From assembly GCF_014698475.1 (NCBI RefSeq), contig NZ_JACJTB010000017.1, forward strand, positions 47,146-111,145: 64,000 nt of DNA, in the 5' to 3' direction. This document shows, piece after piece, positions 19,728 to 26,661 of this stretch. The position numbers and the translations under genes were made by a program. Positions within the stretch are counted from its first letter, which is position 1. Each line of letters starts with the position of its first letter. Under the pieces are notes generated by a model that saw only the letters and a program-made list of their open reading frames with translations, was not told the DNA's origin and did not search any database. This DNA comes from Nostoc spongiaeforme FACHB-130 (GTDB lineage Bacteria > Cyanobacteriota > Cyanobacteriia > Cyanobacteriales > Nostocaceae).

Positions 19728-20483
19728 TCAAATAGCACTACCTACAGACTCAAGCTGAAGCTGATATGTAACTTGCTGCGTTTGCTGCTTCAGCCATTCT
19801 GCAAATAAATATGCCACAATTTGTTGGCGCAATTGAGCATTTAACTCTGGCTGAATAATTTCCTCCACCAAAATCAAGTGAATTCCTCTTGATGTAAAAA
19901 TTGGTTTGAGAAGTTGGGGAGGCTGAACTGTAAAAATAGCCGCAGATATTTCTGGTAATAAATCTCGTCGACGAACTAACCCACGATATCCACAAGCACG
20001 ACGTAATTCGATATTTTCGATATATTGGTGAGCCACTTCATAAAAGCTAATTTCACCTTCTTTAATAGCGTAATAAAGTTCTAAGGCTAAATCTTCATCT
20101 TCTAAAATTACTTCGTACATAATCACACCAGCATAGTCGAGTTGGTGTGCAAAAAAGTATTCTTCAACTTTATTTTCAAACAAATGTGCTGCTAACTTAC
20201 CAAAAATGAGACTACTATAAGTAATTTTTTCAAAATCATCAAGAGACAGATAATTTTTTTCCAGCCATTGCCATGTTTCAGCCGCACTATCAAGATTGTT
20301 AGCTAATCGTATTTTATCTGCTGCTTGTTGCAATTCCTCTGTTTCTACCTTAATTCCATTTTCTAAAGCAACAGCTTTCACAATATGATCAGCAGTAATT
20401 TGCTCAATAATTTCTGGCAGCTTACAAGATAGTTTTAGTTGATGTAAAATATCCTGACTGGTAATTAAAATAGCGTCTGTCAT
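19728..20483 (-). CDS. parvulin-type (SurA/PpiC-like) peptidyl-prolyl isomerase
   Basis: A 251-residue protein with a helical N-terminal half (EIIEQITADHIVKAVALENGIKVETEELQQ) like the SurA/PrsA core and a C-terminal parvulin-like domain around residues 120-225 (VILEDEDLALELYYAIKEGEISFYEVAHQY, ACGYRGLVRRRDLLPEISAAIF, FTSRGIHLILVEEI). No signal peptide is seen, so if it acts on the exported peptide it does so in the cytoplasm. Such SurA-like genes are recurrent neighbours of C39 transporters and HlyD genes in cyanobacterial bacteriocin clusters (established from genome surveys). It lies between the TPR gene and the transporter operon on the same strand. Confidence 0.82.
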   Translation of the reverse strand: MTDAILITSQDILHQLKLSCKLPEIIEQITADHIVKAVALENGIKVETEELQQAADKIRLANNLDSAAETWQWLEKNYLSLDDFEKITYSSLIFGKLAAHLFENKVEEYFFAHQLDYAGVIMYEVILEDEDLALELYYAIKEGEISFYEVAHQYIENIELRRACGYRGLVRRRDLLPEISAAIFTVQPPQLLKPIFTSRGIHLILVEEIIQPELNAQLRQQIVAYLFAEWLKQQTQQVTYQLQLESVGSAI

Positions 20484-20511
20484 TTTAAATAGGGATATGT
20501 AACAGTTTTAT

Positions 20512-20589
20512 TTGATATGTCAATGAAAGAGACAAGGGAGGACAGGAAGACAAGGTAGAGATGTTTGTAAATTACTTAAGATTGCTATA
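20512..20589 (+). repeat. dispersed repeat, copy 2 (first copy at 1180-1266)
   Basis: It begins TTGATATGT, carries GACAAGGGAGGACAGGAAGACA and ends GATTGCTATA, as in the copy at 1180-1266. It lies just upstream of the parvulin gene, where it may contribute the leader. Confidence 0.6.
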
Positions 20590-20693
20590 GCAGTTCTCTT
20601 TGATTGATAAATTTGTAAGAGTATAGTATGGCAGTTTAGCCTGACAAATAGAATTACTAATCATTGAGAACTGCCATAGCTTGATTCACATCT

Positions 20694-20807
20694 TGCACCA
20701 AGCGACTGAAGTCGTGGCTGGAAAGACAAAACCCTTAATTTTACGTTAGTCCGCGTAGGCGGACTTCGTTTTTATAGCCGCGAATTCCATTCGTCGGGGC
20801 TAGGTGC
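20694..20807. repeat. dispersed palindromic repeat, CCGCG-GCGGACT family
   Basis: It contains AGCGACTGAAGTCGTGGCTG, AGTCCGCGTAGGCGGACT and TTTTTATAGCCGCG-ATTCCATTCGTCGGGGCTAGGTGC, the last shared almost unchanged with 13950-13989. The TTGCACC/GGTGCAA ends are inverted. Confidence 0.7.
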
Positions 20808-20829
20808 AAAATATGTGTTAATTGTCATC

Positions 20830-22158
20830 TTAAACTAATACTTTATCAGCCGATCGCTTTAATGCAGACAAGGATTCACTTTGGAAGTTAGGCGCGGCTT
20901 TTGGTTGTAATTGTTGCTTTTGTTCTTCCAGTTCTGCTAAACGTAAATTACTCCAATTTATCAGTCCGGGATTTCCCAAACTAGGCGCTATATTAGCTAA
21001 GTGTTGAACAACTGAGATAGCTTCTGGTTCGATTTCTAGAGAAGCCAGATAACAATCACTAGCTAATTCTAATTCACCCATTTTTTCATGACATTGACCA
21101 GCCATAAACCAAGCTACTGGAGTTCCTGGAGGGCCTAATCTTGTAGCAGAACGATAAACTTTGGCGGCTTCTTCAAGTTTGCCACGTTTGGTTAAAACTT
21201 CCGCCAATTCTAAATGATATCTCGGTTCTAGAGGCTCTAGTTGGACTATCAGACGTACTCGTTCTTCTGCTAAATCGAGATCCTTTAGCCATATAGACTC
21301 TTTAGAACGGCTTTCCATACACAAGCTGAGATTTTCGCGTGCAACAATTTGTTGCAATTCATTCTCAGGATTTAAACTTCTGGCGTGAGACTCGCATAAA
21401 TCCATTTCTTCAACTACCTTCTGTTTATCTCTGCGTAAAAACGGCACAAAAGAAACAGAACGATAGTACATACTCATCAACAAGTTATATTCAAACTCAT
21501 TGAGTGAAGGTCTTAATATTTCAATATCTTTGGTAACTTCTTCACGCCAAAACTCAGCCGCAGCTAAATCGCCAAATATTTTGGAATATTCAACTACCAT
21601 TTGTAAGCCAGCGTTGATTTTCACCTTACTTCCTGATGGTGCATGAGTAGCGATCGCAGCAATTTCTTGAATATAATCAAAGGTGCGATCGTCAAAGTGA
21701 GTAATTAAGCTAGAAAGCGCCCTACACCATGCAAGAGTAGCAAGTTCCACATTACTGGCAATTTCATCACTAGATATTTCTGGGATATACTCTTTTACGA
21801 CTCGATGAAAGCACAAGCTTCGCAATAAATTCATCACCCGTAATTTGGTGATATTGGGTAATTCTTGATAGTTAGATAAATAATCACAAAGCTTTTCCCA
21901 ACGCTCAGTGCGTAATTCTTTTGCTAACTGTAGTGGATGATTAACATGGTATTGAAACATTCCAGTTTCTTTTACCAGAGATTCTCGAAAGAAAGGCGAG
22001 ACATTAACTTGAACTGTATAGGGAAGCGTAGTGTTATTAATTAAACTATTATAACTAAATTCAATTCCATAATGATGAGGTTTACCGCCATTGAGGGGGC
22101 CTAAATCAAAATATTGTCGATTTAACCAAGCAATAGGTGAACTATTAAGAGTTAGCAT
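20830..22158 (-). CDS. TPR-repeat protein of unknown role in the peptide-export locus
   Basis: A 442-residue soluble protein with no signal peptide or membrane helix. Residues about 290-400 carry TPR-like helix pairs (EPRYHLELAEVLTKRGKLEEAAKVYRSATRLGP, VAWFMAGQCHEKMGELELASDCYLASLEIEP). The N-terminal 270 residues (starting MLTLNSSPIAWLNRQYFDLG, with PHHYGIEFSYN) match no family I recognise. It is the first gene after the 54-residue peptide gene, 195 bases downstream on the same strand, with two perfect hairpins between. Its position suggests binding, modifying or chaperoning the precursor, which is inference. It contains no visible nucleotide-, metal- or SAM-binding motif. Confidence 0.8.
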   Translation of the reverse strand: MLTLNSSPIAWLNRQYFDLGPLNGGKPHHYGIEFSYNSLINNTTLPYTVQVNVSPFFRESLVKETGMFQYHVNHPLQLAKELRTERWEKLCDYLSNYQELPNITKLRVMNLLRSLCFHRVVKEYIPEISSDEIASNVELATLAWCRALSSLITHFDDRTFDYIQEIAAIATHAPSGSKVKINAGLQMVVEYSKIFGDLAAAEFWREEVTKDIEILRPSLNEFEYNLLMSMYYRSVSFVPFLRRDKQKVVEEMDLCESHARSLNPENELQQIVARENLSLCMESRSKESIWLKDLDLAEERVRLIVQLEPLEPRYHLELAEVLTKRGKLEEAAKVYRSATRLGPPGTPVAWFMAGQCHEKMGELELASDCYLASLEIEPEAISVVQHLANIAPSLGNPGLINWSNLRLAELEEQKQQLQPKAAPNFQSESLSALKRSADKVLV

Positions 22159-22233
22159 AATATCTCTCCTGATGTTTATTATTATGTAGTTATTGCACCA
22201 CTACAAAAATCAAGTAGGTAGACATGAGATGAA

Positions 22234-22275
22234 TCACAGTGACATTCGGTTATAAAATTAACTATGTCACTGTGA
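22234..22275 (-). ncRNA. hairpin 2 between peptide gene and TPR gene
   Basis: TCACAGTGACAT (22234-22245) and ATGTCACTGTGA (22264-22275) form a perfect 12-bp stem with an 18-base loop. It follows hairpin 1 and lies 76 bases before the TPR start. It is likely an element of the leader transcript, or an operator for the TPR gene. Confidence 0.55.
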
Positions 22276-22288
22276 AAAGTTGCTTTTA

Positions 22289-22336
22289 AAATAGTTCTGA
22301 AATCAGCAACCAAGATTGTGTATTTCAGAACTATTT
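22289..22336 (-). terminator. hairpin 1, candidate terminator or attenuator after the peptide gene
   Basis: AAATAGTTCTGAAAT (22289-22303) and ATTTCAGAACTATTT (22322-22336) form a perfect 15-bp stem with an 18-base loop, 18 bases after the peptide stop codon. On the minus strand it is followed only by a short T-rich run (TTTTAAAAG counting stem bases), so partial read-through into the TPR gene is plausible and would give more peptide than TPR mRNA. Confidence 0.65.
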
Positions 22337-22353
22337 GGGAAATTTTTCCTATC

Positions 22354-22518
22354 TTACGCTAAGAAAGAAGACCATTTAGCAACTGCAAAAGCTACACCAC
22401 CACGTACAGTTGTGAAAGCTGTAAACTCTGGAGAATCTTTTGCAGATTTAGACTTTAAGTCAACGATTTCATCAGCAGCTTTTTCAGATTTCAGTTGGGT
22501 AATTTTAATTTCAGCCAT
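22354..22518 (-). CDS. 54-residue double-glycine peptide precursor, probable substrate of the PCAT exporter
   Basis: Reading the minus strand gives 54 codons: a charged leader beginning MAEIKITQLKSEKAADEI, then FTAFTTVRGG, then the hydrophobic tail VAFAVAKWSSFLA. A GAGG element lies about 9 bases upstream of the ATG. The Gly40-Gly41 pair with Val at -4 and Phe at -7 fits the C39-peptidase cleavage pattern, although the usual hydrophobic -12 position is Pro. Cleavage would release a 13-residue core with one Lys and one Trp and no Cys. It heads a run of same-strand genes ending with PCAT and HlyD. A bacteriocin or a signalling peptide are both possible. I do not recognise its family. Confidence 0.75.
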   Translation of the reverse strand: MAEIKITQLKSEKAADEIVDLKSKSAKDSPEFTAFTTVRGGVAFAVAKWSSFLA

Positions 22519-22530
22519 GATAATAAACCT

Positions 22531-22604
22531 CAAGATTCAAGTTGTTTTGACGAAGAAACTTTGTTTTGTCTCTTCCTATTAACATCATGCTTTCTTGAAT
22601 CTTG
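22531..22604 (-). promoter_or_regulatory. inverted repeat in the 5' leader of the peptide gene
   Basis: CAAGATTCAAG (22531-22541) and CTTGAATCTTG (22594-22604) are perfect 11-base inverted repeats 52 bases apart. On the minus strand the inner arm ends immediately before the AGG of the ribosome binding site, so the fold could reduce access to it. Confidence 0.5.
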
Positions 22605-22759
22605 GAATGCAAGGGAAAGTCCGGTATGAATTGGGACATAAATATCGCATTTTCTGGAGCTAAAATTAAAAATTTAAGTTGATATTTACTAATTAAGGTA
22701 CAAAAAATTTAGGCTGGAGCAGAAGAACAAGAACTAATTTAAATCATTCCTGAACCAAA

Positions 22760-22792
22760 AGATACCCGACTTCTCTAAGAAGTCGGGTATCT
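22760..22792. repeat. palindrome, GAT(A/C)CCCGACTTCT family, copy 1
   Basis: AGATACCCGACTTCT (22760-22774) and AGAAGTCGGGTATCT (22778-22792) form a perfect 15-bp stem with the 3-base loop CTA. The copy at 29767-29799 has a compensating C/G pair at the fourth base, keeping the stem perfect. Confidence 0.85.
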
Positions 22793-23275
22793 GAGCCTCG
22801 ATAAATAGCATCTTCATCAAGAAACGGTATTATTAGTGCAGTATGTCGGCAGAATAGAATTAATTATGTCTCTTTTTCTTCCTTCTCTTGTCCTTAGCTG
22901 ATTCTCATTAGGGACTTCCAAGCAAAAAATCTCCCATTATCTGCTAACAAGGAAGATCAGGGAGAAACTTATTTTTTTGATTACCATTAGAACAAAAATA
23001 AAAAAAATTAAGCATCAAGGCAAAAACTTCACCTCATGCTTTATCTAAATGTTTTATCTAACAAGGCAAGCATTTTCTAAATAAGAATTCAGAACTCAGA
23101 GCCAGCGTCTATAACGAATTTATCACGAAATCGTCTTTGAGTATCTGAAAATATTAAGTTTCAAACCTTGCTCTTGATAGGCAAAATGAGTATTAAATTT
23201 GATTCTTTGTAAAAGCTTCATCCTGGGGTGGGTGAAGTCTGCTGAATTCTATATTTCTGAATTCCTGTGTCCTGA

Positions 23276-23390
23276 CTAGTATAGATTGGCGTAAATAAAC
23301 AGACCATCTGGAATTACTAAAAGGCTGGTAGTATGACTCACTATTCCTTCTTTTTCCTTTTGACCTTTTACTTTTGCCTTATTGTACTAG
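23276..23390. mobile_element. MITE-like repeat, CTAGTAC family, copy B (115 bp)
   Basis: Ends are CTAGTATAG (23276-23284) and TTGTACTAG (23382-23390). The interior (AAATAAACAGACCATCTGGAATT, AAAAGGCT-GTAGT, TTCTTTTTCCTTTTGACC) matches the reverse complement of copy D at 61995-62094. Its right end contains the TAG stop codon of the adjoining 212-codon gene. Confidence 0.7.
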
Positions 23391-24025
23391 TGCATTTCGT
23401 CGTATTCTGGCGCTTCAACTCGTCTAGCTTCTTGACGAGAAGGGGGGAGAAATTCAGCTCTTCTGACAGGAACTAAAGGCGGAGTTGAACCTTGATAGGG
23501 ATGAATTACCTGCACTGTACGAGTCGGACGGCTGCGCGGCCCAAATAAAGCCAATACTCCAGCAACTACAATACCGCCACCAACAGTCAACGTTGCGCCT
23601 CCCACAGCCCAAACAATTGGTGAAGTCCACCAAGCGTTTTGAGGTTGTAATACTTCAGATGCAGCTTTTTGGCTATTTTGCTGTGCTAATAACAACTGTT
23701 GGGCGTTTTGATTGTCCAATAGTCGTTGGTTTGCCCCTTTTAGCTGTTCATTGTCGGTTCTTAAACGATTTAATTCAGCTTTTAATTGCTCAAACTCTGC
23801 ACGTAGCTCAGGGTTGGATGCAGTAGGTGGCTGAGGGTTGGGATAAGGTTGTCCGTAATTAGATGGATACTGCACAGGTGGCTGTAGCTGGGGTGCAACT
23901 ACAGTGGGCATTTGGGGGGTGACAGTAAAGTTAGGTTGTAAGGGATTATTTGCTCCCTTGAGCAAAACAAGCGCCGCCAGCCCAGCCACAGCGACTCCAC
24001 CGATAAATGCCATACTTTCACTCAT
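23387..24025 (-). CDS. membrane protein of unknown function, Pro-rich with coiled coil, 212 aa
   Basis: Not recognised. The N-terminus has a Gly/Ala-rich hydrophobic segment (MAFIGGVAVAGLAALVLL), then a Pro/Gln/Tyr-rich linker, a heptad-like coiled coil around residues 73-105 (PELRAEFEQLKAELNRLRTDNEQL), a second membrane helix near 140-160 (WAVGGATLTVGGGIVVAGVLALF) and a basic Pro-rich tail. This suggests a bitopic or hairpin envelope protein. The stop codon falls inside the end of a CTAGTAC repeat, so the C-terminus may have been altered by that insertion. Not obviously linked to the peptide-export locus, although on the same strand. Confidence 0.75.
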   Translation of the reverse strand: MSESMAFIGGVAVAGLAALVLLKGANNPLQPNFTVTPQMPTVVAPQLQPPVQYPSNYGQPYPNPQPPTASNPELRAEFEQLKAELNRLRTDNEQLKGANQRLLDNQNAQQLLLAQQNSQKAASEVLQPQNAWWTSPIVWAVGGATLTVGGGIVVAGVLALFGPRSRPTRTVQVIHPYQGSTPPLVPVRRAEFLPPSRQEARRVEAPEYDEMH

Positions 24026-24395
24026 CGCTTTTGTCCCTCAGCTGCGACGTAATTATTTTGTGACTGACACACTCTCACACTCATAATCTTTTACTTACTA
24101 AAATTCACCTAAACACTTAAAGTATAAGCGACAGTATCAGCTAGTTTTTTTACAGCCTGCCATCTGCTGTTAATATTCAAGACCATAAAGGTCGAATTGT
24201 CTACTAAATTAGGGTAAAAAAACTATACTGTTATACATTCTTAATCTACTTTTTCTGAGGTGGCAAGAAAGTCATGAGTTAAAAGTCAACGGTCAAACAA
24301 TTTTAGATTTTGGATTTTGGATTTTAGATTGACTGTATTCCAGAAGTGGATACAGTTTGGGGATTTTAGATTGGAAACTAAATCCCTACTCTCGA
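24026..24395. other. intergenic region between trpA and the 212-aa gene
   Basis: About 370 bases. Near 24304-24330 a TTTTGGATT heptad-like run is present. Nothing else is recognisable. The promoter of the 212-codon gene should be at its left end. Confidence 0.5.
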
Positions 24396-25193
24396 TTAAG
24401 TGCGTAGAGCAGCTTTTAGGCTTTGGCAAAATTGACCGATCGCATTTAATCCCTCTTCAGGAGTACCTTCTGCTAAACGTTTGACAAAAGCACTACCAAC
24501 AATTGCGGCATCCGCTCCCCAATCTCTGACCTGACGGGCTTGTTCAATTTGAGAAATTCCAAAACCCACCCCGATGGGTTTATGAGTAACATTACGAATT
24601 TGTTGGAGTAAATCAGATACTCGTGTTTCCATTTGCGATCGCATCCCAGTTACACCAGTCACACTCACCAAATAAATAAATCCTTGGGAAGCACGGGCGA
24701 TCGCTTCGATTCTATCAGTAGAACTAGTAGGCGCTACCAATAAAGTTAAATCAATCCCGATTTCGCCAGCAGGTTTGAGCAAGCCAGCCGCTTCTTCTAA
24801 AGGTAAATCAGGTACTACCAATCCTGACACCCCAGCCTTTGCAATTTGCTGGAGAAAATTTTCAATCCCCCGGTGCAGAATTGGGTTGTAATAAGCAAAC
24901 AAAATAATTGGCGCTTGCAAGCTGGGGGTAATATCTTGCAACATTTCCAGAACGTCTTCTAACTTCGTTCCCTGTTGCAAAGCGCGGGTAGCAGCCGCCT
25001 GAATCACTGGCCCATCCGCCAGAGGATCAGAATAAGGTACACCCAATTCAATCAAGTCAGCACCGCTACTATCTAAAATTTTCAAAGCGGATGCGGTGGT
25101 TGCTAAATCTGGATCACCAGCAGTAATAAACGGAATCAGAGCGCACTCTTGATTCCGTTTTAAGGTTTCAAAGCGATCGGAAATGGCAGTCAT
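24396..25193 (-). CDS. trpA: tryptophan synthase alpha subunit
   Basis: A 265-residue TIM-barrel protein. The catalytic Glu and Asp are in [19 protein letters not shown], and further landmarks are [11 protein letters not shown] near the N-terminus, the DLPLEEA loop, [10 protein letters not shown] and the phosphate-binding GVGFGIS and [12 protein letters not shown]. TrpA splits indole-3-glycerol phosphate, passing indole to TrpB for tryptophan synthesis. It follows the DUF3007 gene and ndhL on the same strand, an arrangement common in cyanobacteria, instead of lying beside trpB. Confidence 0.97.
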   Translation of the reverse strand: MTAISDRFETLKRNQECALIPFITAGDPDLATTASALKILDSSGADLIELGVPYSDPLADGPVIQAAATRALQQGTKLEDVLEMLQDITPSLQAPIILFAYYNPILHRGIENFLQQIAKAGVSGLVVPDLPLEEAAGLLKPAGEIGIDLTLLVAPTSSTDRIEAIARASQGFIYLVSVTGVTGMRSQMETRVSDLLQQIRNVTHKPIGVGFGISQIEQARQVRDWGADAAIVGSAFVKRLAEGTPEEGLNAIGQFCQSLKAALRT

Positions 25194-25268
25194 TAGTCAA
25201 AAATCAAAAGTCAAGGGTCAACAGTCAAAAGCAATGACTATTGACTATTGACTCATAAAATGATCACT

Positions 25269-25583
25269 TTAAACCTGAGATTGTTTTTCTTGTTCAACCT
25301 CGGCTTGAATTTTGGCTAGTTCTTCTGGCGTAAGTTCTTCCAACCGCTTTTGGAAAAACGCTTGTTCATAGTCTTCCCGTTGCTGATGGTAGGTCATATT
25401 TTTATTCACAGCGCGGTAAACATAAGTGCTTACCCAACCAACCAAGCCAATCACCACTAGCACAGCTTGGCTCCATATCCCAGCTTGTTGAGCATCTAAG
25501 CCCACAAGTTGTAATCCCACATAAGCCAAGCCACCAGCAATAAAAATGCCTAAACCAATTACAAGAGCGTCGATGCGTCGCAT
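25269..25583 (-). CDS. DUF3007-type small membrane protein
   Basis: A 104-residue protein with two predicted membrane helices (VIGLGIFIAGGLAYVGLQLVG and WSQAVLVVIGLVGWVSTYVY) followed by a charged Gln/Glu-rich cytosolic tail (LEELTPEELAKIQAEVEQE). This matches my memory of the DUF3007 family, restricted to cyanobacteria and plastids and of unknown function. It sits 24 bases downstream of ndhL, so the pair is surely co-transcribed, and a role near NDH-1 or thylakoids is a fair guess from context only. Confidence 0.8.
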   Translation of the reverse strand: MRRIDALVIGLGIFIAGGLAYVGLQLVGLDAQQAGIWSQAVLVVIGLVGWVSTYVYRAVNKNMTYHQQREDYEQAFFQKRLEELTPEELAKIQAEVEQEKQSQV

Positions 25584-25607
25584 GAGAGTTATGACCTACC
25601 AATCTTG

Positions 25608-25820
25608 TTAAGCTTCAATTTTGCGCGGTTGTGGTCGCAGGTTTACAAAGGGCGACAGAACCAACAAACCGGGAAAGAAGAAGAAAACCAAAAAGTACAT
25701 AAAAGCACGCTCAATAGAAGTAGCCACATACCATCGCAGCTTCATGTAAAACATTACAGCCACAGGAAGGACTAATAAATAAGCGCCAGCCAAAATCAGA
25801 TACAGCAGGGCTACGATCAT
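25608..25820 (-). CDS. ndhL: NAD(P)H-quinone oxidoreductase subunit L
   Basis: A 70-residue protein with two membrane helices ([20 protein letters not shown] and [20 protein letters not shown]) joined by the short loop [13 protein letters not shown], ending [11 protein letters not shown], which is the NdhL pattern. NdhL is a small membrane subunit of cyanobacterial NDH-1, which carries out respiratory and cyclic electron flow and supports CO2 uptake. It is the first gene of the run ndhL, DUF3007, trpA. Confidence 0.9.
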   Translation of the reverse strand: MIVALLYLILAGAYLLVLPVAVMFYMKLRWYVATSIERAFMYFLVFFFFPGLLVLSPFVNLRPQPRKIEA

Positions 25821-26153
25821 AGGTTTTCTCTCTTTGTAGACAAGGCCATTTGGTGCATCTGTTTTTCATCATAGGCTGAAGAGTCCTATTTTATGTAACT
25901 TTCCAAAAATTCTGCACTTTTACTAGACAAATTTTCGGAGAGTGCTACAATAGCAAAGCCAGTGTCTGATGTGTGTACTTGTAACACCAAGGTAAAGATG
26001 CTTGTCCGAAGTGAGAGATTGCTAAGAAAACATTGCGATCGCCAAACACAGACAAAATTTTTTTTACCTAGTTCACAAAATGCACAATTGATGGTGGAAT
26101 AGATGAGGGGGTATTTGTTACCTCCAAAAAATAACTGACTCCTAAGTAAACTT
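25821..26153. other. intergenic region between ndhL and tRNA-Leu
   Basis: About 330 bases holding the divergent promoters of ndhL and trnL. I see no ORF, strong hairpin or repeat copy. A purine-rich GAATAGATGAGGGGG segment precedes the tRNA by about 55 bases. Confidence 0.45.
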
Positions 26154-26511
26154 GGGGGTGTGGCGGAATGGCAGACGCTACGGACTTAGACAACTGAGCC
26201 TTGATGAAGAAATTCTTCAAGTGGAAGCTCTCAAACTCAGGGAAACCTAAATCTGTTTCCAGACAAGGCAATCCTGAGCCAAGCCTAAAACAAGTACTGA
26301 GTTAAAAGTGCTGAGTAAATTTAAACTCAAAGTTTTAGGAAGGTGCAGAGACTCGACGGGAGCTACCCTAACGTAAAGGCGAGGGTAAAGGGAGAGTCCA
26401 ATTCTCAAAACCTAAAAGTGGGTAAAACTGCTAGGTAGTAGTGAAAGCTGCAAGAGAATGAAAATCCGTTGACCTTAAACGGTCGTGAGGGTTCAAGTCC
26501 CTCCACCCCCA
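26154..26511 (+). tRNA. trnL(UAA): tRNA-Leu(UAA) interrupted by a group I intron
   Basis: The acceptor arm GGGGGTG (26154-26160) pairs with CACCCCC (26504-26510), with discriminator A at 26511 and no encoded CCA. The 5' exon is 26154-26187 and the 3' exon 26461-26511, giving an 85-base class II tRNA. Joined, the anticodon arm is ACGGA-CTTAAAA-TCCGT with anticodon UAA. The variable arm TTGACCTTAAACGGTC and T-arm GAGGGTTCAAGTCCCTC are normal. The intron interrupts the anticodon after U34, the position occupied by the ancient cyanobacterial/plastid trnL intron. Confidence 0.96.
26188..26460 (+). ncRNA. group I self-splicing intron of trnL(UAA), 273 nt
   Basis: The insert begins after the exon U34 and ends with G at 26460, as group I introns do. 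It contains the conserved core words ACTCAGGGAAACCTAAA (P-Q region), AATCCTGAGCCAAGCC, CAGAGACTCGACGGGAGC (R region) and AGGGAGAGTCC. The P6b arm is expanded: CCTAAAAC (26284-26291) pairs with GTTTTAGG (26332-26339) around an AT-rich loop with short repeats, the variable part in Nostoc strains. It has no homing endonuclease ORF. Confidence 0.93.
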
Positions 26512-26531
26512 TTAAAAAACAAAATCAAACA

Positions 26532-26561
26532 AAGCCTGCTTAGTTAATACTAAGCAGGCTT
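26532..26561 (+). terminator. hairpin after tRNA-Leu
   Basis: AAGCCTGCTTAGT (26532-26544) and ACTAAGCAGGCTT (26549-26561) form a perfect 13-bp stem with a 4-base loop, 20 bases after the tRNA. Only a weak T-rich tail follows. It lies between convergent trnL and modBC and may serve both. Confidence 0.75.
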
Positions 26562-26661
26562 AATTGTACAAAGTTAAAAATCAACAAATCTTAAGGTCTA
26601 ACTTATTTGTTTTCTGCATCCACACAGCGCAAAAATCCATTTAAACGCTGAGTAAACAATA

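Larger units (their letters stand above)
20484..20829. other. intergenic region with two dispersed repeats
   Basis: About 350 bases between the TPR and parvulin genes, almost wholly filled by the element at 20512-20589 (second copy at 1180-1266) and the palindromic repeat at 20694-20807. A TAGCAGTTCTC/GAGAACTGCCATAGC inverted pair flanks 20586-20679. No ORF. Confidence 0.55.
22519..23386. other. long intergenic region upstream of the peptide gene
   Basis: About 870 AT-rich bases with no supported ORF on either strand. It holds the inverted repeat at 22531-22604, the palindrome at 22760-22792 and the CTAGTAC element at 23276-23390. The promoter of the peptide gene should lie between 22550 and 22760. 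Confidence 0.55.

Noticed and set aside
22390..22410. PatS/HetN-type RGSGR heterocyst signal in the precursor
   Set aside because: The precursor has VRGGVAF, which lacks the RGSGR/RGTGR pentapeptide, so no link to heterocyst patterning is claimed.
22316..22582. 88-codon plus-strand ORF over the peptide precursor
   Set aside because: It is antisense to the 54-codon gene, which has the better ribosome site, leader composition and genomic context.
26068..26271. 67-codon minus-strand ORF across tRNA-Leu
   Set aside because: It overlaps the tRNA exon and intron and has no independent support.
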